Positions 8,590-21,880 are shown, numbered from the stretch's first letter. The stretch: DNA of 64,000 nt from RBG-13-68-16 sp050018455 (GCA_050018455.1 JBEKAA010000004.1:368889-432888); one strand, 5' to 3'. The notes: generated by a model not told the origin, from the letters alone. Program-made: numbers and translations.

Positions 8590-8618
8590 GAACTGGCACC
8601 GCTACAGGGGGCAGGTCA

Positions 8619-9037
8619 TGTACCTGGACGCGGTTGAGGATGCCTTCGGCGCTGATGTTGACTACGCGATGCTCCAGAAGCACTACGGCGCCGAGCCTGA
8701 ATCCGAGAAGCGCTACAGCCCGGCGAAGTGCATCGGCACCAGTACCGACATTCTCCAGGGTTGCCCTGACCCGAAGCACATCTCCACCAGCTACGTTGAG
8801 CGCCAGAACCTCACGATGCGGATGAGCATGCGGCGGTTCACGCGGCTGACGAACGCATTCTCCAAGAAGGTCGAGAACCTCGTCGCGGCGGTCAGCCTTC
8901 ACTTCATGTTCTACAACTTCGGTCGGAAGCATCAGAGCCTCGCCGGCAAGACCCCCGCTATGGCCGCCGGCGTCACGGATCACGTGTGGTCGGTAGAAGA
9001 GATCGTGGCGCTTCTCGACGGCGAGGTTTCAAACTGA
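8619..9037 (+). pseudogene. 5'-truncated IS1-like transposase
   Basis: The frame continues from the right end of the IS3 element; the last base of the IS even supplies the A of an ATG. The visible 139 residues contain STSYVERQNLTMRM, RRFTRLTNAFSKK and VSLHFMFYNF, then GKTPAMAAGVTDHVWS. These are typical of the C-terminal half of IS1-family-type DDE transposases common in environmental genomes. The N-terminal DNA-binding half and the early catalytic residues are absent, so it is a remnant cut by the IS3 event or an associated deletion. Confidence 0.75.
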
Positions 9038-9070
9038 CCCACTACCGCTGGGTTGCTCTCCTTGCCTTTA

Positions 9071-9098
9071 GCTGTCGGCTGTGGGCTGTGAGCTGGGT
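9071..9098 (+). repeat. Single-arm heptamer array (GCTGTGG-like)
   Basis: Four degenerate heptads of the type GCTGTnG run head to tail just after the transposase remnant. No complementary arm is seen. The period is the same 7 bp as in the paired heptad arrays. Confidence 0.55.
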
Positions 9099-9158
9099 GG
9101 GTGGCCGGGGGGACCTGCGCTTCCAGGGGTTGACTTCCGCTCTGCGTGCCAAGCGGAG

Positions 9159-9243
9159 AAGGTCAAACGGGAAAGGTGAAAGGTCAAAGGGACGATGCGG
9201 GTTCTCCTGCCTTCCCTTTTCCGTTTTCCCTTTGACCTCTTTC
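9159..9243 (+). repeat. Inverted pair of heptamer arrays (family C, GTCAAAn/GAAAAGG)
   Basis: The left arm (9159-9192) is five heptads of the type AAGGTCA, AACGGGA, AAGGTGA. The right arm (9211-9243) is the complementary run with TTTCCCT, TTTCCGT and TTGACCT words. The core is only about 18 bp. The site lies between two convergent genes, so a bidirectional termination role is possible here, but related sites occur in other orientations. Confidence 0.85.
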
Positions 9244-9247
9244 ATTC

Positions 9248-10474
9248 CTAGCCTCTGAGCAGGCTCTCGAGCTCGTCGACCTGTGTTGCGCGGATCTGCG
9301 CCTCCTCGAGCGCGACAGTGCCTGAGCGGACGAGACGCGCGAGCGACTCCTCAAGCGAGATCATCCCGGCACGTTTGCCGAGGGTGATCTCGTTGTGGAG
9401 GTTCTCGATGCGGTCCCGTCGGATGTGCTGTCGCACGGCGGTGTTGGCGAGCAGGACCTCGACCGCCGGGACCCGGCCTCGGCCGTCGACGCGCGGGACG
9501 AGCTGCTGGCAGACGATTGCGTGCAGGGCCAGGGCGAGCTGCTGCCGTACCTGCCCCTGCTGGAGAGCCGGGAAGACGTCGACGACACGGTGAATCGCCT
9601 GCGCGGCATCGGCCGTGTGCAGCGTGGACAAGACCAGGTGACCCGTCTCTGCGGCGGTGAGCGCGATCGCGATCGTCTCCAGGTCTCGCATCTCGCCGAC
9701 CAGGAGCACATCGGGATCCTGCCGAAGAGAAGCTTTCAGGGCGGCAGCAAACGACGGAGCGTCCACGCCAACTTCGACCTGTTCCACGATCGATCGAACG
9801 TTGGGGTGCTCGTACTCCACCGGTTCCTCGATCGTCACCACGTGACACGTCCGGGAACGGTTGATCTCGCCGACGAGCGCCGCCAGGGTGGAGGTCTTCC
9901 CGGCTCCTGTCGGGCCGCAGACGAGCACGAGGCCGCGGGCGGGCTTGGATAGGTCGGCGAGGGATGCAGGGAGACCGAGCGCAGCCAGGGTCGGAATCCC
10001 GCGCGGAAGGACCCGGATCGCCGCCGCGAGGCACCCGCGCTGTCGATGGAGATTTACCCGGAAGCGAAACCCGCCATGCGCTTCGGCGTCGCTGGTCGGG
10101 TTCACGCGGAGCGAAAAGTCGGCCGAACCGTGCTCCTGGATGGCCCTCCACCCCTGGGAGGAGACGTGTGGCGCGACGGCGGACCTCACGTCCTCCTCGT
10201 CCATCTCCGGAGTCTCCAGAACTTCCAGCCGTCCGGCCACCCGAATCACCGGGGGCGAGCCGGGAACCAGCAAGAGATCCGTTGCGTCGCGTCGCACGAC
10301 GTGGGTCAGGACCTTCTCGAGAGGGTCCCCCTCGCCGACGGTGGCGTGCGCGGCCGCTGCCCCGTCGTGTGGGAAACCGGCGGTGTCGGGTGCGCCTGGC
10401 TGCGATCCGGGTCGGGCGCTGTTGAGCTCCCGTACGAACGCGTCGAGCTCCTCGTCACGCATGAAATCGCTCAT
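9248..10474 (-). CDS. PilT-like type IV pilus retraction ATPase
   Basis: This 408-residue secretion-type ATPase of the PilT/PilU family should hydrolyse ATP at the inner-membrane base of type IV pili to drive pilin disassembly. The Walker A motif GPTGAGKT is at residues 187-194. The Asp box TIEEPVEYEH, the Walker B DPDVLLVGEMRD and the His box ETGHLVLSTLHTADA follow in order. About 50 N-terminal residues are low complexity and not conserved. No pilin or pilus assembly genes are adjacent, so it is an orphan retraction ATPase; PilT and PilU cannot be separated from sequence alone. Start ATG at 10474 has only a weak AGGA upstream. Confidence 0.9.
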   Translation of the reverse strand: MSDFMRDEELDAFVRELNSARPGSQPGAPDTAGFPHDGAAAAHATVGEGDPLEKVLTHVVRRDATDLLLVPGSPPVIRVAGRLEVLETPEMDEEDVRSAVAPHVSSQGWRAIQEHGSADFSLRVNPTSDAEAHGGFRFRVNLHRQRGCLAAAIRVLPRGIPTLAALGLPASLADLSKPARGLVLVCGPTGAGKTSTLAALVGEINRSRTCHVVTIEEPVEYEHPNVRSIVEQVEVGVDAPSFAAALKASLRQDPDVLLVGEMRDLETIAIALTAAETGHLVLSTLHTADAAQAIHRVVDVFPALQQGQVRQQLALALHAIVCQQLVPRVDGRGRVPAVEVLLANTAVRQHIRRDRIENLHNEITLGKRAGMISLEESLARLVRSGTVALEEAQIRATQVDELESLLRG

Positions 10475-10599
10475 GGCTTCATCCTAGTCCCAACTACGGA
10501 TGTCGCTGCGCACATGTTGGGCCTCGCGAAGAGCCACCCTGGCGTGTTTGCACTCTCGGCGCGATTGGAGGCAAGAGGACGGTGGGCGCGTCGCGGGGG

Positions 10600-10628
10600 T
10601 TGACAGTTCGTCGCGGTTCGGCTATAAA
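10600..10628 (+). promoter_or_regulatory. rRNA operon promoter P1
   Basis: TTGACA at 10600-10605 and TATAAA at 10623-10628 are separated by 17 bp, close to the sigma-70 consensus. It lies about 235 bp upstream of 16S, with a start site expected near 10635. The preceding GGGGG is shared with P2. Confidence 0.85.
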
Positions 10629-10635
10629 GTTCGTT

Positions 10636-10662
10636 CCCCGCCTCGGGCGGGGTTGCTCTTTG
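10636..10662 (+). promoter_or_regulatory. boxB/boxA-like antitermination module in the rRNA leader
   Basis: CCCCGCC and GGCGGGG form a hairpin with a TCG loop at 10636-10652. TGCTCTTTG at 10654-10662 follows directly and matches the boxA consensus TGCTCTTTA bound by NusB/S10. The arrangement hairpin plus boxA is the known rRNA antitermination layout. Confidence 0.6.
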
Positions 10663-10700
10663 TAACGGGAGGTCAGGGCTGACGGCGCGCGGTGCGGGGG

Positions 10701-10729
10701 TTGACAGACTGCCGTACCTGGAGTAATCT
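10701..10729 (+). promoter_or_regulatory. rRNA operon promoter P2
   Basis: TTGACA at 10701-10706 and TAATCT at 10724-10729 have a 17-bp spacer. Tandem P1/P2 promoters are common for rRNA operons. A start near 10736 would give a leader containing a second boxA-like stretch, GGTTCTTTGAAAACT, shortly before 16S. Confidence 0.8.
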
Positions 10730-10861
10730 AATAGTCCGCCTTTCGGGGCGAGCCGGGGTTCTTTGAAAACTAAATCGAGCGTGCGGTGCAAACGTAGTTC
10801 TTTTGCATCAACGAATAACGCACGGGTAGCTTCGGAAGAAGCTAGCCGCGTTCACAGGTTC

Positions 10862-12415
<1,554 letters not shown>

Positions 12416-12491
12416 CTAACGGAGCCTGGGGTCGTCGTGGACGATCCCGACTTCCAGGTCGACCATCTGCACGCTCGGTTTAGTTTTCAAC

Positions 12492-12513
12492 GAACCCAGG
12501 CGGGTTCTTTGAA
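12492..12513 (+). promoter_or_regulatory. Spacer hairpin plus boxA-like motif before tRNA-Ile
   Basis: GAACCC and GGGTTC form a stem with an AGGC loop at 12492-12507. The boxA-like text GGTTCTTTGAA overlaps and follows the stem. This repeats the hairpin-boxA arrangement of the leader and may reload the antitermination complex. Confidence 0.45.
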
Positions 12514-12514
12514 T

Positions 12515-12591
<77 letters not shown>

Positions 12592-12617
12592 TTTTCCAGG
12601 TGGGCCGCTCGACGGCG

Positions 12618-12693
12618 GGGGCAGTAGCTCAGTTGGGAGAGCGCCGCCCTTGCAAGGCGGAGGTCGTCGGTTCGAACCCGATCTGCTCCACCA
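12618..12693 (+). tRNA. tRNA-Ala (TGC anticodon)
   Basis: A 76-nt cloverleaf ending in encoded CCA. The acceptor GGGGCAG pairs with CTGCTCC with one G-U pair. The anticodon loop CTTGCAA holds TGC, and the T loop is TTCGAAC. It follows tRNA-Ile by 26 bp in the 16S-23S spacer. Confidence 0.97.
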
Positions 12694-12712
12694 ACCCACG
12701 TCGGTCCTCGCG

Positions 12713-12770
12713 GTCCTGCCAGTGGCAGGACGGCGAGGCTCTACGGGGCCTTGAGCAAGGTTCTTTGACA
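12713..12770 (+). promoter_or_regulatory. Hairpin and boxA-like motif before 23S
   Basis: GTCCTGCC and GGCAGGAC form a perfect 8-bp stem with an AGT loop at 12713-12731. AGGTTCTTTGACA at 12758-12770 is boxA-like. This is the third hairpin-boxA-like module in the operon, placed as expected for 23S antitermination. Confidence 0.45.
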
Positions 12771-12821
12771 ACTCAATGGGTTTTCCAAAGCTGAACACGC
12801 AAGTGTTTCGGGTTTATGTGT

Positions 12822-15850
<3,029 letters not shown>

Positions 15851-15915
15851 TACATACCCTTTCTTCTTGCGTCCAGGCTTTGGAAACCGATTGAGTTGTG
15901 AAAGTTGGTGAGTTT

Positions 15916-16034
<119 letters not shown>

Positions 16035-16045
16035 GTAATCTTGAG

Positions 16046-16080
16046 AGCCCCACGGGCAACCGTGGGGCTTTCGTTTTCTT
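16046..16080 (+). terminator. Intrinsic terminator of the rRNA operon
   Basis: AGCCCCACGG and CCGTGGGGCT form a perfect 10-bp GC-rich stem with a GCAA tetraloop at 16046-16069. A T-rich tail (TTTCGTTTTCTT) follows. It lies 12 bp after 5S. Confidence 0.95.
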
Positions 16081-16386
16081 GGGCTTCTAGCCTGGACTAT
16101 TGGTAAGTCCTCGCCCTACCCCGAGTGAGGTATCTTCGTCACTCCTCGCCCAACACCGTCTTGAGAACTTGAGTTGTCACGTCGATGAGAGAAGTAACTT
16201 GGAAGCCGCCTGATCACCGGCGACTTCCGCCGCGCCCGGGTCGTAAGACGGGTTTCACAGCTGGGCGGAGCTGAAGCTTGACGGCTTTGAATGAGTCCCC
16301 TGGTCGCGAGCCGGCTGCCCTTCTCAGGAAGTCGGCTGTACCAACTGCATCGGTCGTCGCAGCCATCGCCCGGTCGAGGGAGGAAA
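16081..16386. other. Intergenic stretch without a recognised gene
   Basis: About 300 bp between the rRNA terminator and the convergent end of the GGDEF-EAL gene. Only short, poorly conserved-looking frames are present and none has a ribosome binding site. No arrays of the 7/8-bp type are seen here. Confidence 0.5.
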
Positions 16387-18810
16387 TCAGGTGGAGGACT
16401 TGAGCAGCGTCTGGCCGCGGGCGTCGGCCGCGAGGAGCGCCGTGGCGGCTTCGGCATCCACGGGACGAGAGAAGAAGAATCCTTGGCCGTACCGGCACCG
16501 GAGGGCGAGCAGCAGCTCGCGCTGCCGACCGCGCTCGATCCCTTCGGCCACCACGTCCTTGCCGAGGTTGTTCCCGAGGGTGACGATCGTGCGGATGATC
16601 TCCCACGACTCCTCGTCTGTGTCCATCCGGGCGACAAACGAGCTGTCCACCTTGAGGGTGTCGATCTCAAACCTTCGCAGGTACGAGAGCGACGAGTAAC
16701 CCGTGCCGAAGTCGTCGATCGAGAGCTTGATGTCGAGCGACTTCAACTGCTGGAGCATATCGGCGGCGTAGCGGGCGTGCTCCATGATCACGCTCTCGGT
16801 GATCTCGAGCTTGAGCGAGCGGCCGTAGACCCCGTAGTTCCGGAGCGTGCGGTCGATCTCGACGATCATGTCGGGCCGCATGAACTGGACTCCGGACACG
16901 TTCACGCTCACCGTGACAGGCGTGCTCCGCCGGAACTGCGCGTTCCAGGTGCGGAGCTGCTTGCAGGCGTCGCGGACGACCTGGCGGTCGATGCCGATGA
17001 TGAGTCCGGTTTCCTCGGCGACAGCCAGGAACTCCTTCGGGAGCAGGAGCTCGCCGTCGGGATGCTGCCACCGCACGAGAGCCTCGAAGCCGACGATGCG
17101 GCCGGTGTCCAGTTCGACAATCGGCTGATAGTAGACGCGGAACTCCTCGCGCTGCACAGCGCGGCGCAGTTCGGTCTCGAGCTTCAGGAGGGACACGGCT
17201 CGGGCGTGCATGCCGGTGTCGAAAACAACGTAGCTCGCCTTGCCCACGGCCTTGGCGCGGAACATGGCGGTGTCGGCGTCGCGCAGCAGGTCCTCGGCGC
17301 GGTGATAGTCGGGCGTGCTGACGGCGATCCCGATGCTCGTGCTGGTGAAGACCTCAATCCCTTCGACGTCGAAGGGCCCCTGCAGCTCATCTTGAATACG
17401 CTTGGCCACCCGGACCGCATCGTTCACGTCGGCGACCCCCTCGAGCAGAATCGCGAACTCGTCGCCGCCCACGTGGGAGATCGTTGTCCGGATGGCGTCC
17501 GGCGTGTCCCCGTTCGGCAGGCACGCCCTGAGCCGGTCGGCGACGGCCTTCAGCATCTGGTCACCGACGATGTGGCCGAGGCTGTAGTTGATGTTCTTGA
17601 ACCTGTCGAGGTCGAGGAAGAGCACGGCCGCCAGGCGGCCTTCGCCACCGAGGCTGCGCTCGAGCGCCTTTCCGAGCCGCTCCATGAGGTTATTCCGGTT
17701 CGGCAGCCCGGTGAGGGAGTCGAACCCCCTCGTCCCGGTGGCGTCGGTGTGTGTGCCGGTCACGCGCACCGGAACGCCCGCCTCGTCGCGAGTCGCGACA
17801 CCACGGAACACCGTGAAATCGAAGGTCCCGTCGCTGCGTGCGATCCTGTGCCGGTTCTCGATTGCCGGCGCCCGACCCTCGAGGTGAGCGGCGATTGCGG
17901 CCTTGAGCTGGTCGAGATCCTGTGGGTGAACCCGCCGGAACCACTCGTCGGGCGAGACTCCGACCTCCTTCGAACGGTAGCCGAACAGCTCTGCCCACTC
18001 GCGGGAGAAGCGGATCTCGCCTTTCTTGAGGTCCCATTCCAAGGCGGCGAGCCGTAATCCGCTCGGGCTGGCCGCGGGAGCGTCCGCCGGCAGGGCAGGC
18101 TGCTCGACCGGGAGTGGGGGTGTGTCCGAAGACGTGGACGCCGGCACGGCCGACGCCGGCGCTGCGGAAGCAAGATTGGAAGGGTCCTCGGCGTCGGACG
18201 GTGGGGCCGCCGGCGCGACCTCCGGTTTGTGCGGGCTTCCGAGCACCTTGAAGATCTGCCTGACGCGGCCACCGAACCCGACGCGGTCTGCCTCCGCCTC
18301 CGGCGGCGCGACGTCAGGCGCTCCTTCCGCCTCGGGAGCAGGCAGTGTCTGCGCCCGAAGGTTCTCCAGCATCACCTTCAGGTTGTCACATTCGGTCTCA
18401 ATCGTGGCCCGACTGGCGCGCTCCCTCACAAGCCTCTCGGCGGCGACGAGCCTCAGCTCGACGGCGTGCGCCTTGAGCGGCTTGGGGATGACATCGTCCG
18501 CGACGTCGAGGAGAGCAACCATGCGGTGTGGGGGCTGGTCGCCACAGTTCACCAGGACGACGGGAGCGCTGCCCGCGGGGAGCGCTCGGATGCGCCGAAG
18601 CAACGTCTCGTTCTCGGTCTGGTGGTTGTGCACGCCGACGACGAGAAGGGCGTGGTGCGCCTGTCGGTACGCCTCCCAGGCGGTCTCGACATCCTCGCAA
18701 ACCGTGATCGCGTGACCGCGTGCGCGCAGCGCGTCGACGAAGGTCTGCCTGAGCCTGAGATTGTCCTCGAGTACGAGCACCGAGATGGGAGGGATGGGCT
18801 TCACGCTCAC
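16387..18810 (-). CDS. Receiver-like/PAS/GGDEF/EAL cyclic-di-GMP protein
   Basis: This 807-residue soluble protein has a receiver-like domain (about 8-122), a proline/alanine-rich linker (155-250), a PAS/PAC domain (255-360), GGDEF (365-535) and EAL (545-795). The diguanylate cyclase motif GGDEF is intact at 448-452. The phosphodiesterase motifs are also intact: FEALVRW, EITES, IDDFGTGYSSL, KVD and EGIE. No RxxD inhibitory site precedes GGDEF. The receiver-like part keeps Lys110 in VIPKPL but lacks an Asp at the phosphoacceptor position (LLVVGVHN), so it is probably not phosphorylated. GTG at 18810 is the longest start; GTG at 18804 fits GGAGG spacing better. Confidence 0.93.
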   Translation of the reverse strand: MSVKPIPPISVLVLEDNLRLRQTFVDALRARGHAITVCEDVETAWEAYRQAHHALLVVGVHNHQTENETLLRRIRALPAGSAPVVLVNCGDQPPHRMVALLDVADDVIPKPLKAHAVELRLVAAERLVRERASRATIETECDNLKVMLENLRAQTLPAPEAEGAPDVAPPEAEADRVGFGGRVRQIFKVLGSPHKPEVAPAAPPSDAEDPSNLASAAPASAVPASTSSDTPPLPVEQPALPADAPAASPSGLRLAALEWDLKKGEIRFSREWAELFGYRSKEVGVSPDEWFRRVHPQDLDQLKAAIAAHLEGRAPAIENRHRIARSDGTFDFTVFRGVATRDEAGVPVRVTGTHTDATGTRGFDSLTGLPNRNNLMERLGKALERSLGGEGRLAAVLFLDLDRFKNINYSLGHIVGDQMLKAVADRLRACLPNGDTPDAIRTTISHVGGDEFAILLEGVADVNDAVRVAKRIQDELQGPFDVEGIEVFTSTSIGIAVSTPDYHRAEDLLRDADTAMFRAKAVGKASYVVFDTGMHARAVSLLKLETELRRAVQREEFRVYYQPIVELDTGRIVGFEALVRWQHPDGELLLPKEFLAVAEETGLIIGIDRQVVRDACKQLRTWNAQFRRSTPVTVSVNVSGVQFMRPDMIVEIDRTLRNYGVYGRSLKLEITESVIMEHARYAADMLQQLKSLDIKLSIDDFGTGYSSLSYLRRFEIDTLKVDSSFVARMDTDEESWEIIRTIVTLGNNLGKDVVAEGIERGRQRELLLALRCRYGQGFFFSRPVDAEAATALLAADARGQTLLKSST

Positions 18811-19037
18811 AGGCCTCCGGAACGGGCTTGGTGGGGCGGCCCAACCGCCGCCAGCGAGCCGGTCGGGCCCTCCCGACCCTCGCCGCCTCTCGTTGTCGCC
18901 TGCACGGACAAACTTTCGTACCCCTGTTTCAGATGATACCGCGGCCGGCAGAATTCGGCTATCGTTCCGGCGCCCCGCCGGGACGAAGACGGTCAGGGCC
19001 CTGGCTCCGAGGAAGCTCTGCGCTGCGGCCGACGGTC

Positions 19038-20021
19038 CTACAGTTCGTCGCCCGGATGGCCAGCTTTGTGGTCGGCTGCCAGCTTCTCCAGCAAGGCAAA
19101 GGGGACGGCCCCTCTTGCGGAGACCACGGTGCCGTCGGCGCGCAGGTCGACGTTTCGCAGGACTTCGACTAGCTCGGGAGCCGAGCCTTGCAGGTGCAGC
19201 CTCATCGCGGCCAGGACCCCCTTGGCGGCATCGCGCAGCAATCCGGCGTTCTCCGCGGTGTCCGCGACGGCTGCCCCCACGAGACGGAGCGAGTCGTCCA
19301 GATACGCCTGCGCGATCACCTTCTGGACCGCGCCGGAGGCCAGGAGCACGCCGCGAACCGAGTCGCTGGCCTCGCCGTGCACATGGCCGGCCGCCTCCCC
19401 GGCATGCCGGCGCGCGCCGGCCGGAACCGCCGCGACAATCCAGAACGGCGCACGAAGATCGAGGCGCCCGGCCGTGATCTCGCCTGCGACCAGCAGGCTG
19501 ACCGCGTGCGGCGCGGCGAGCGTCGCGGTCACGGCCGTCTCATCGCCGACGATCACCAGATCGGGGGCGCGTTGAGCGAGGACGGCCTGCCTTCCGCAGT
19601 GCCCGGAATCTGGAAGCCGGAACGCCGGCACACCGGCGAGCATGAGCGACGACGCGCCGCGAGCGGTCAACGCCGCGCCGAGCGCAGCGGGGTCGTAGCG
19701 GCCGACCAAGAGCGCGACGCCCGTTGTCTCGCCGCCGCTCCCGAGCGCGGCGAGGACCATCAGATCCACGTCGCGGACGGGGTCGAGGCCGGCGTCGCCG
19801 AGGAAGCGCTTCAGCTCCTCGTCGGTCGCCGCCCAGGCGTGCTGCCGTGCCAGCCAGGGCTGGACGGCCGGGTGCGTGCGAAGCGCCGCGCTGTCGATCG
19901 CCACGACGGCCTGCGCACCCTCGGGGACCAGCCGCAGCAGGTCCCCCGTGGTCGGCGGTGCCGCCAATGCGAGAGGTGCGGCCAGCGCCAGGAAGACCGA
20001 AGCCAGGACGAGCTTCTTCAT
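19038..20021 (-). CDS. Secreted protein of unknown function
   Basis: This 327-residue protein starts with a clear signal peptide (MKKLVLASVFLALAAPLALA) with a likely AxA-type cleavage. The mature part begins with a segment like LLRLVPEGAQAVVAIDSAAL, and resembles the many Acidobacteria-type periplasmic proteins in which two beta-rich halves read out residue ranges such as DVDLMVLAA. I recognise no catalytic motif. It lies 9 bp downstream of the ABC permease gene on the same strand, so it is probably cotranscribed with the exporter. Confidence 0.7.
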   Translation of the reverse strand: MKKLVLASVFLALAAPLALAAPPTTGDLLRLVPEGAQAVVAIDSAALRTHPAVQPWLARQHAWAATDEELKRFLGDAGLDPVRDVDLMVLAALGSGGETTGVALLVGRYDPAALGAALTARGASSLMLAGVPAFRLPDSGHCGRQAVLAQRAPDLVIVGDETAVTATLAAPHAVSLLVAGEITAGRLDLRAPFWIVAAVPAGARRHAGEAAGHVHGEASDSVRGVLLASGAVQKVIAQAYLDDSLRLVGAAVADTAENAGLLRDAAKGVLAAMRLHLQGSAPELVEVLRNVDLRADGTVVSARGAVPFALLEKLAADHKAGHPGDEL

Positions 20022-20030
20022 GTGTGCCTC

Positions 20031-20861
20031 CTAGAAGTTCTTGCGGTTGAACGCCACCACCGCGCCGGCGAGACAGACGGCGCCGAAGACCATGGTTGTG
20101 GCGAACGGAACAACTGCCAGGGTGCCCTTTCCGAGCACGTACCCCGTGAGGTCGCGGCCGATCTCGGCGGTCTTCGGGAACACCCAGTACAGGGTGTGAA
20201 CGACGCAGGCGGCCAACCGCGAGTCCATCGCGGCGGCAAGACGGTTGTGAGCGGCCAACGGCACGGAGAGAAGGTAGAGAGCATACGGCAGCATGATCGA
20301 GAGCGGCGTGGAGGACGTCAGCACGCCGACCAGGTACATGAAGCCGAGGTACGAGAGGAACACGGCCAGAATCAGGCCGCTTGCCGCGAGGAAGCGGGGG
20401 TTCCAGATGTGGGTCTTGAGCGAGATGATCACGAAGACGCCGCCGCAGAGGAAGAGCAGGTTGGCGCTGACCAGGGTGGCCGCGCCGAGAAAGCGTCCGA
20501 GCAGGAGGTGCGTACGGCCGATGGGCCGCGTCACGTACAGGTCAACCGTGCCCCGGTGCTGCAGGTTGGGGACCTGGGATCCGGTCGCGAACACGGCCAG
20601 GAAGACGCCGAGCACGTACAGCATCCCCGCGAAAACCGACTGCCCGGTCACGACCACGGTGTCGATCGCCGGGCCCTTCCCCGGGAGATCGAACGATTTC
20701 CCGAAGAGCGTGCCTGCGGCAAGGGCCCCGTCCACGATGTCGAGATTGAGGGCGAACGTCAGGATCAGGAGGAAGAGCGACGACACTGCCAGAAACCCCA
20801 TCAGGGTGTAACGGGCAAGGGCCTCGCGCCAGGTATCGACGATAAGGGCCCATGTCTTCAC
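20031..20861 (-). CDS. ABC-2 type transporter permease
   Basis: This 276-residue membrane protein has about six hydrophobic segments, starting with FLAVSSLFLLILTFALNL and ending with TTMVFGAVCLAGAVVAF. It shows the GxxVDLYVTRPIGRTHLLLGR region typical of ABC-2 permeases. It would form a dimeric channel with the adjacent ATPase, exporting an unknown substrate. The start overlaps the ATPase gene by 4 bp. Confidence 0.85.
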   Translation of the reverse strand: MKTWALIVDTWREALARYTLMGFLAVSSLFLLILTFALNLDIVDGALAAGTLFGKSFDLPGKGPAIDTVVVTGQSVFAGMLYVLGVFLAVFATGSQVPNLQHRGTVDLYVTRPIGRTHLLLGRFLGAATLVSANLLFLCGGVFVIISLKTHIWNPRFLAASGLILAVFLSYLGFMYLVGVLTSSTPLSIMLPYALYLLSVPLAAHNRLAAAMDSRLAACVVHTLYWVFPKTAEIGRDLTGYVLGKGTLAVVPFATTMVFGAVCLAGAVVAFNRKNF

Positions 20862-21880
20862 CGGCCACCTCCGGGTCCATGGCCCGTGGCCCGTGGTCTG
20901 TTTTCGAAAGACCCGGGGCCGTGTTCCTCTCCTTCGACCACCTCGATGAAAACATCCTCCAGGGCGGTGCGGACCGGGGTAACCTCGGCGATCAGCAACC
21001 GGTCGCTGCGGAGACGGTCGACGAGGCGGTTCAGCGTCTCCAGATCGGCAACCTCAACCTCCAGGCACCCGTCGTTGGTCGCGACCCTGAGGCCGTCGTC
21101 CGCCAGGTGCTCTGCCGGCACTGCCCGGCCCTCCGCGAGCCGGAGGCGGAACCGCTGCGTCGGCGTCGTGAGATCGCGGACCGTGCCCTCCCGGACGACG
21201 CGTCCCTGGTGGAGGATCGCGACGCGATCGCAGGTGCGCTCCACCTCCGACAGCAGGTGGGAGTTGATGAAAACCGTAGTACCCTGCTCGCGGGTCGCCA
21301 GGAGAATGTCACGGATCTGGCGCCTGCCGACCGGGTCCACCCCGTCGGTGGGCTCGTCGAGGAACAGCAGATCCGGCTCGTCGAGAAGCGCGCAGGCGAG
21401 CCCCAACCGCTGCGTCATCCCCTTCGAGTAGCGCCCCACGCGATCCCGTCCGCGTTCGCCGAGCCCGACCCGGTCCAGCAGCTCGGGGATGCGGGTGTCG
21501 AGGACTTTCTCGGGGGCCCCCGCCAAGCGTCCGAACAGGCGCAGCGAGGCGTCACCCGTGAGGTAGCCCGGAAAGCGGTGCTCCTCCGGAAGGTAGCCGA
21601 TGCGCCTGCGCGCGTCCGCCCGGCGGGGGCTGGAGCCTCGGACCAGCACTTCGCCGATGGTGGGCCGGGCAAGGCCGAGGAGGATCTTCACGAGGGTCGT
21701 CTTCCCCGCTCCATTGGCGCCCAGAAGGCCGAAGACCTCGCCGCGGTGCACCTCGAGGTCGACGCCGTCCAGCGCCAGCAGGCGGCGCCGCCAGTGCCAG
21801 AACTCCTTCGTGAGCCGCCTCGTGGCGATGACGGTCGGCAGAGTGTCCACGTCCAAACATACGTTGGGAACGACCGTCAT
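20858..21880 (-). CDS. ABC transporter ATP-binding protein
   Basis: A 340-residue ABC-2 ATPase. Walker A is GANGAGKTT, the signature is YSKGMTQRLGLA, Walker B is LLFLDEPTDGVDP and the H-loop is FINSHLL. A C-terminal accessory region of about 110 residues follows the ATPase core. The ATG at 21880 is used; a GTG at 21919 is in frame. The last ten or so residues (PRATGHGPGGGR) are encoded by a heptamer array that covers the 3' end of the gene. It is divergent from the S-adenosylhomocysteinase gene. Confidence 0.9.
   Translation of the reverse strand: MTVVPNVCLDVDTLPTVIATRRLTKEFWHWRRRLLALDGVDLEVHRGEVFGLLGANGAGKTTLVKILLGLARPTIGEVLVRGSSPRRADARRRIGYLPEEHRFPGYLTGDASLRLFGRLAGAPEKVLDTRIPELLDRVGLGERGRDRVGRYSKGMTQRLGLACALLDEPDLLFLDEPTDGVDPVGRRQIRDILLATREQGTTVFINSHLLSEVERTCDRVAILHQGRVVREGTVRDLTTPTQRFRLRLAEGRAVPAEHLADDGLRVATNDGCLEVEVADLETLNRLVDRLRSDRLLIAEVTPVRTALEDVFIEVVEGEEHGPGSFENRPRATGHGPGGGR
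20874..20901 (+). repeat. Heptamer array (family D, GGCCCGT) inside the 3' end of the ABC ATPase gene
   Basis: Four heptads GGTCCAT, GGCCCGT, GGCCCGT and GGTCTGT run in tandem. They belong to the word family seen between purM and purN. A weak complementary stretch follows at about 20909. Because the array is read in frame, it adds a short Gly/His/Pro-rich tail to the ATPase. Confidence 0.65.

Larger units (their letters stand above)
7355..8618 (+). mobile_element. IS3-family insertion sequence (probably IS407 group), 1264 bp
   Basis: The left end begins TGACCTGCCCCC at 7355. The right end finishes with the exact 12-bp complement GGGGGCAGGTCA at 8618, so the borders are clear terminal inverted repeats. 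Inside are overlapping orfA and orfB transposase frames. The bases immediately outside (GACT on the left, TGTA on the right) show no target-site duplication. This points to deletion or recombination after insertion rather than a fresh simple insertion. Confidence 0.9.
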
